IMG/VR virus record: IMGVR_UViG_3300044796_000667
Coordinates: 1 to 32,987 of that record
Origin: a virus
DNA length: 32,987 bases
Reading direction: 5' to 3' (one strand)
Part shown: one piece after another, positions 31,436 to 32,987 of the stretch
Numbering within the stretch: the first letter of the stretch is position 1
How the letters are laid out: the number at the start of each line of letters is the position of its first letter
The notes under the pieces: model-generated
Databases searched by the model: none
What the model saw: the letters and a program-made list of their open reading frames with translations, nothing else
Told to the model about the DNA's origin: nothing
Position numbers and translations under genes: made by a program

Positions 31436-31562
31436 AACATTCGGCATCGCGATGATGTGCCTGCAAGTGTGCGCGTGCCTTTGCTATGCGCTTCAGAAAG
31501 ATTATCACCGCGCAACCTATTGGTTCGGCGCGATCGTCGTCACGGGTGCAGTAACATTTTGA
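31422..31562 (+). CDS. Small two-helix membrane protein (46 residues)
   Basis: GTG at 31422 is chosen for a GGAGGA Shine-Dalgarno about six bases upstream. ATG 31404 is the in-frame alternative. Two hydrophobic stretches (FGIAMMCLQVCACLCYAL and TYWFGAIVVTGAVTF) flank a short polar loop. It overlaps the zinc-ribbon gene by 14 bases. Function unknown; a holin-like or exclusion role is only a guess. Confidence 0.5.
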   Translation: MDLGKTFGIAMMCLQVCACLCYALQKDYHRATYWFGAIVVTGAVTF

Positions 31563-31565
31563 AAT

Positions 31566-31772
31566 ATGCGAATTTCTTTAATACCCGATTCTAAACAAAT
31601 TCGATTTCTTGTTGAGGCCGATACCTCTTCAGATGTCGCATTACTCTCTCTCTTCATTGGGCCCAATGTTGGCCCAAAAATAAAAATCGATTCATCTTGC
31701 TTTTCCTGTGACGTTAGAGGAACAACGTCATTCTCTTTCTCAGCAATCAATGACAACACTCCAACGGCTTGA
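31566..31772 (+). CDS. Small hypothetical protein (68 residues)
   Basis: A short beta-rich, AT-rich reading frame, starting three bases after the upstream stop. It has no known motif and overlaps the beginning of the MuF-like gene by 23 bases or more depending on the start chosen there. Real coding is likely from packing but not certain. Confidence 0.45.
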   Translation: MRISLIPDSKQIRFLVEADTSSDVALLSLFIGPNVGPKIKIDSSCFSCDVRGTTSFSFSAINDNTPTA

Positions 31773-32721
31773 ATTAAAGTACTATTCTGATGAAGTGCTC
31801 CTTGCGCTGATCGACAAGATGCTTTTAAAAAAAGCAGTTGCGAACGATCCTCACGCGCCTATCCACCAGGAGCTTATGCTTCGCGCAGCACTCTACGATG
31901 TGTGGGATGCGCAGGTAAAGAGCGCCGTGCAAGCGATGCACCATTATTCGATCTTGGGTTCGCTCATGGGCGGTCCGTCGATCGCAGAGGTGCCGAAGAT
32001 CATGCAGGTGCTATCGCACTCGCTCTCGGGACCTGCTATCGCGCAGCGCGTGCAGCACGTCGCGCAGCTGACGATCTCGCAGGGCTTCCAAAAAGGGAAG
32101 GACACCGTGAATCAGGATTTTGCCCAGGCGAAAAAGCGCCTGGTGAAAATGAACGATATTATGTTCGGCGCGGTGTTCGGACTGACGGAGCAGCATGCGC
32201 TCGAAGCGCTCACGCAGCAGCTGATGATCGCAGCCGGAAGTTTTTGGGACGATCAGTTGCAGGAGTCGATCAAGAATGAGGTGGAAGGATTTTTCTCGGG
32301 TACCATCACGCGCGACGATCTATCGGCAAAGCTGATGTCGATGGTGAACGATCGTCTGCTTGCCAGCGATGCCGGTACGCTATCGAAAAGTTACTTTGAC
32401 AATTTGTCAGTACACATCATCAATTCATCGCGCAATATTGGCTCGACGTATCAGCTGAAGTCGCTTGGCGTGACGCATTACACGCTCTACAATCCGCGCG
32501 ATAAGCGAACTAGTCCGATCTGCCAGGCTGTTACGAATGGGCAGGTGTTCGAGATGGCGCATGCGGAAGATACGGTCACAGCGAAGCTGCAAGCTCGCAC
32601 GACTGAGGATCTGAAGCAATCGGTGCCATTCCTGACGCCAGAGACGGCCAGCAGCGCGAAGGGACCCGTCCCGCCGCTCCACTGGCCGAAATGCAGAACG
32701 AAAATGCACGGGGTATTTTGA
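31750..32721 (+). CDS. MuF-like head morphogenesis protein
   Basis: A 323-residue minor head protein. The C-terminal MuF-type domain reads NSSRNIGSTYQLKSLGVTHY, then RDKRTSPICQAVTNGQVF, and ends PPLHWPKCRTKM, the typical PPxHxxCRc finish. A helical N-terminal part of 200 residues precedes. ATG 31750 is chosen; a GTG at 31708 is possible. The usual place for this gene is next to the portal gene, but here the two are 12 kb apart with the early region between them. Confidence 0.8.
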   Translation: MTTLQRLELKYYSDEVLLALIDKMLLKKAVANDPHAPIHQELMLRAALYDVWDAQVKSAVQAMHHYSILGSLMGGPSIAEVPKIMQVLSHSLSGPAIAQRVQHVAQLTISQGFQKGKDTVNQDFAQAKKRLVKMNDIMFGAVFGLTEQHALEALTQQLMIAAGSFWDDQLQESIKNEVEGFFSGTITRDDLSAKLMSMVNDRLLASDAGTLSKSYFDNLSVHIINSSRNIGSTYQLKSLGVTHYTLYNPRDKRTSPICQAVTNGQVFEMAHAEDTVTAKLQARTTEDLKQSVPFLTPETASSAKGPVPPLHWPKCRTKMHGVF

Positions 32722-32723
32722 GA

Positions 32724-32987
32724 ATGAAACCGATTATTGAAGCTAAAGATTTTACTCCTGAAGGATCGCTCAAAATCAATCCTATTAGCGCTATGAGGAT
32801 TTTTTGCGCTTATTCTGATGACCAAATCTGCCATGCTCTCGATATAACTAAGATGCAATTGGATGCCTGGGAACGAGGCGAGGATCCTTTCACAAAATTG
32901 GAGAAGATAAGACGAAGCGTGAAGTTCGCATTCAAGAATTTTTTTTACAGGCTTTCCCGCATTCGATTAGTTATTAGAGATGAATGA
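32724..32987 (+). CDS. Small hypothetical protein at window end
   Basis: An 87-residue protein starting at ATG 32724, three bases after the MuF stop. The middle (YSDDQICHALDITKMQLDAW, ERGEDPF) looks like a helix-turn-helix, and the C-terminus is strongly basic (FKNFFYRLSRIRLVIR). It may be a small DNA-binding protein. Its stop is the window edge; what follows is unknown. Confidence 0.5.
   Translation: MKPIIEAKDFTPEGSLKINPISAMRIFCAYSDDQICHALDITKMQLDAWERGEDPFTKLEKIRRSVKFAFKNFFYRLSRIRLVIRDE

Overview
This window is part of a temperate, transposable tailed-phage genome (prophage or free phage). It encodes a Mu-type DDE transposase, a MuB-like ATPase, a Gam-like DNA-end-binding protein and a LexA/CI-type repressor. 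It also has a full DNA-packaging and head set, a tape measure protein and fibre-like proteins. No bacterial housekeeping gene, rRNA, tRNA, CRISPR array or insertion sequence was seen. The early promoter reads TTGAC, then 18 bp, then TATCTTTG. That matches the TAnnTTTG -7 element typical of Bacteroidota and relatives, and many genes lack a Shine-Dalgarno sequence, so a host in the Bacteroidota/Chlorobiota group is the best guess. The host is inferred, not shown. No contractile sheath gene is seen, so a siphovirus-type tail is likely, but the left edge cuts the tail module.

Layout. (1) 1-14892, minus strand: a late operon read right to left. It runs from prohead protease and major capsid protein through head or neck, fibre and tail proteins to the tape measure protein. 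(2) 14893-15040: a divergent control region with a striking array of TACCGGTA palindromes. (3) 15041-21828, plus strand: a second late operon with a neck protein, lysis genes, portal, and small and large terminase. (4) 22995-21852, minus strand: a lysogeny operon of repressor, a 33-residue membrane peptide and a lipoprotein, joined by ATGA overlaps. (5) 23035-30831, plus strand: early genes with a Cro/Ner-like regulator, unknown proteins, a terminator, MuB-like ATPase, transposase, Gam and small regulators, ending in a strong terminator. (6) 30931-32987, plus strand: a helix-turn-helix protein resembling the MuB N-terminus, a zinc ribbon, small unknown proteins, the MuF-like head protein and a final unknown protein.

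How it fits together. The repressor probably binds an inverted repeat overlapping the early promoter. Once this is relieved, the early operon makes the transposition machinery. Late genes are then expressed in both directions from the central palindrome array. The packaging genes (terminase, portal) are separated from MuF by the whole lysogeny and early region, an unusual order. The most interesting items are the palindrome array, a stop codon inside an Ig-like domain of a tail protein, a -1 frameshift site in the tail assembly chaperone, the lysogeny operon with a probable conversion lipoprotein, a MuB that appears split into two genes, and several small membrane-protein genes fitted between overlapping neighbours.
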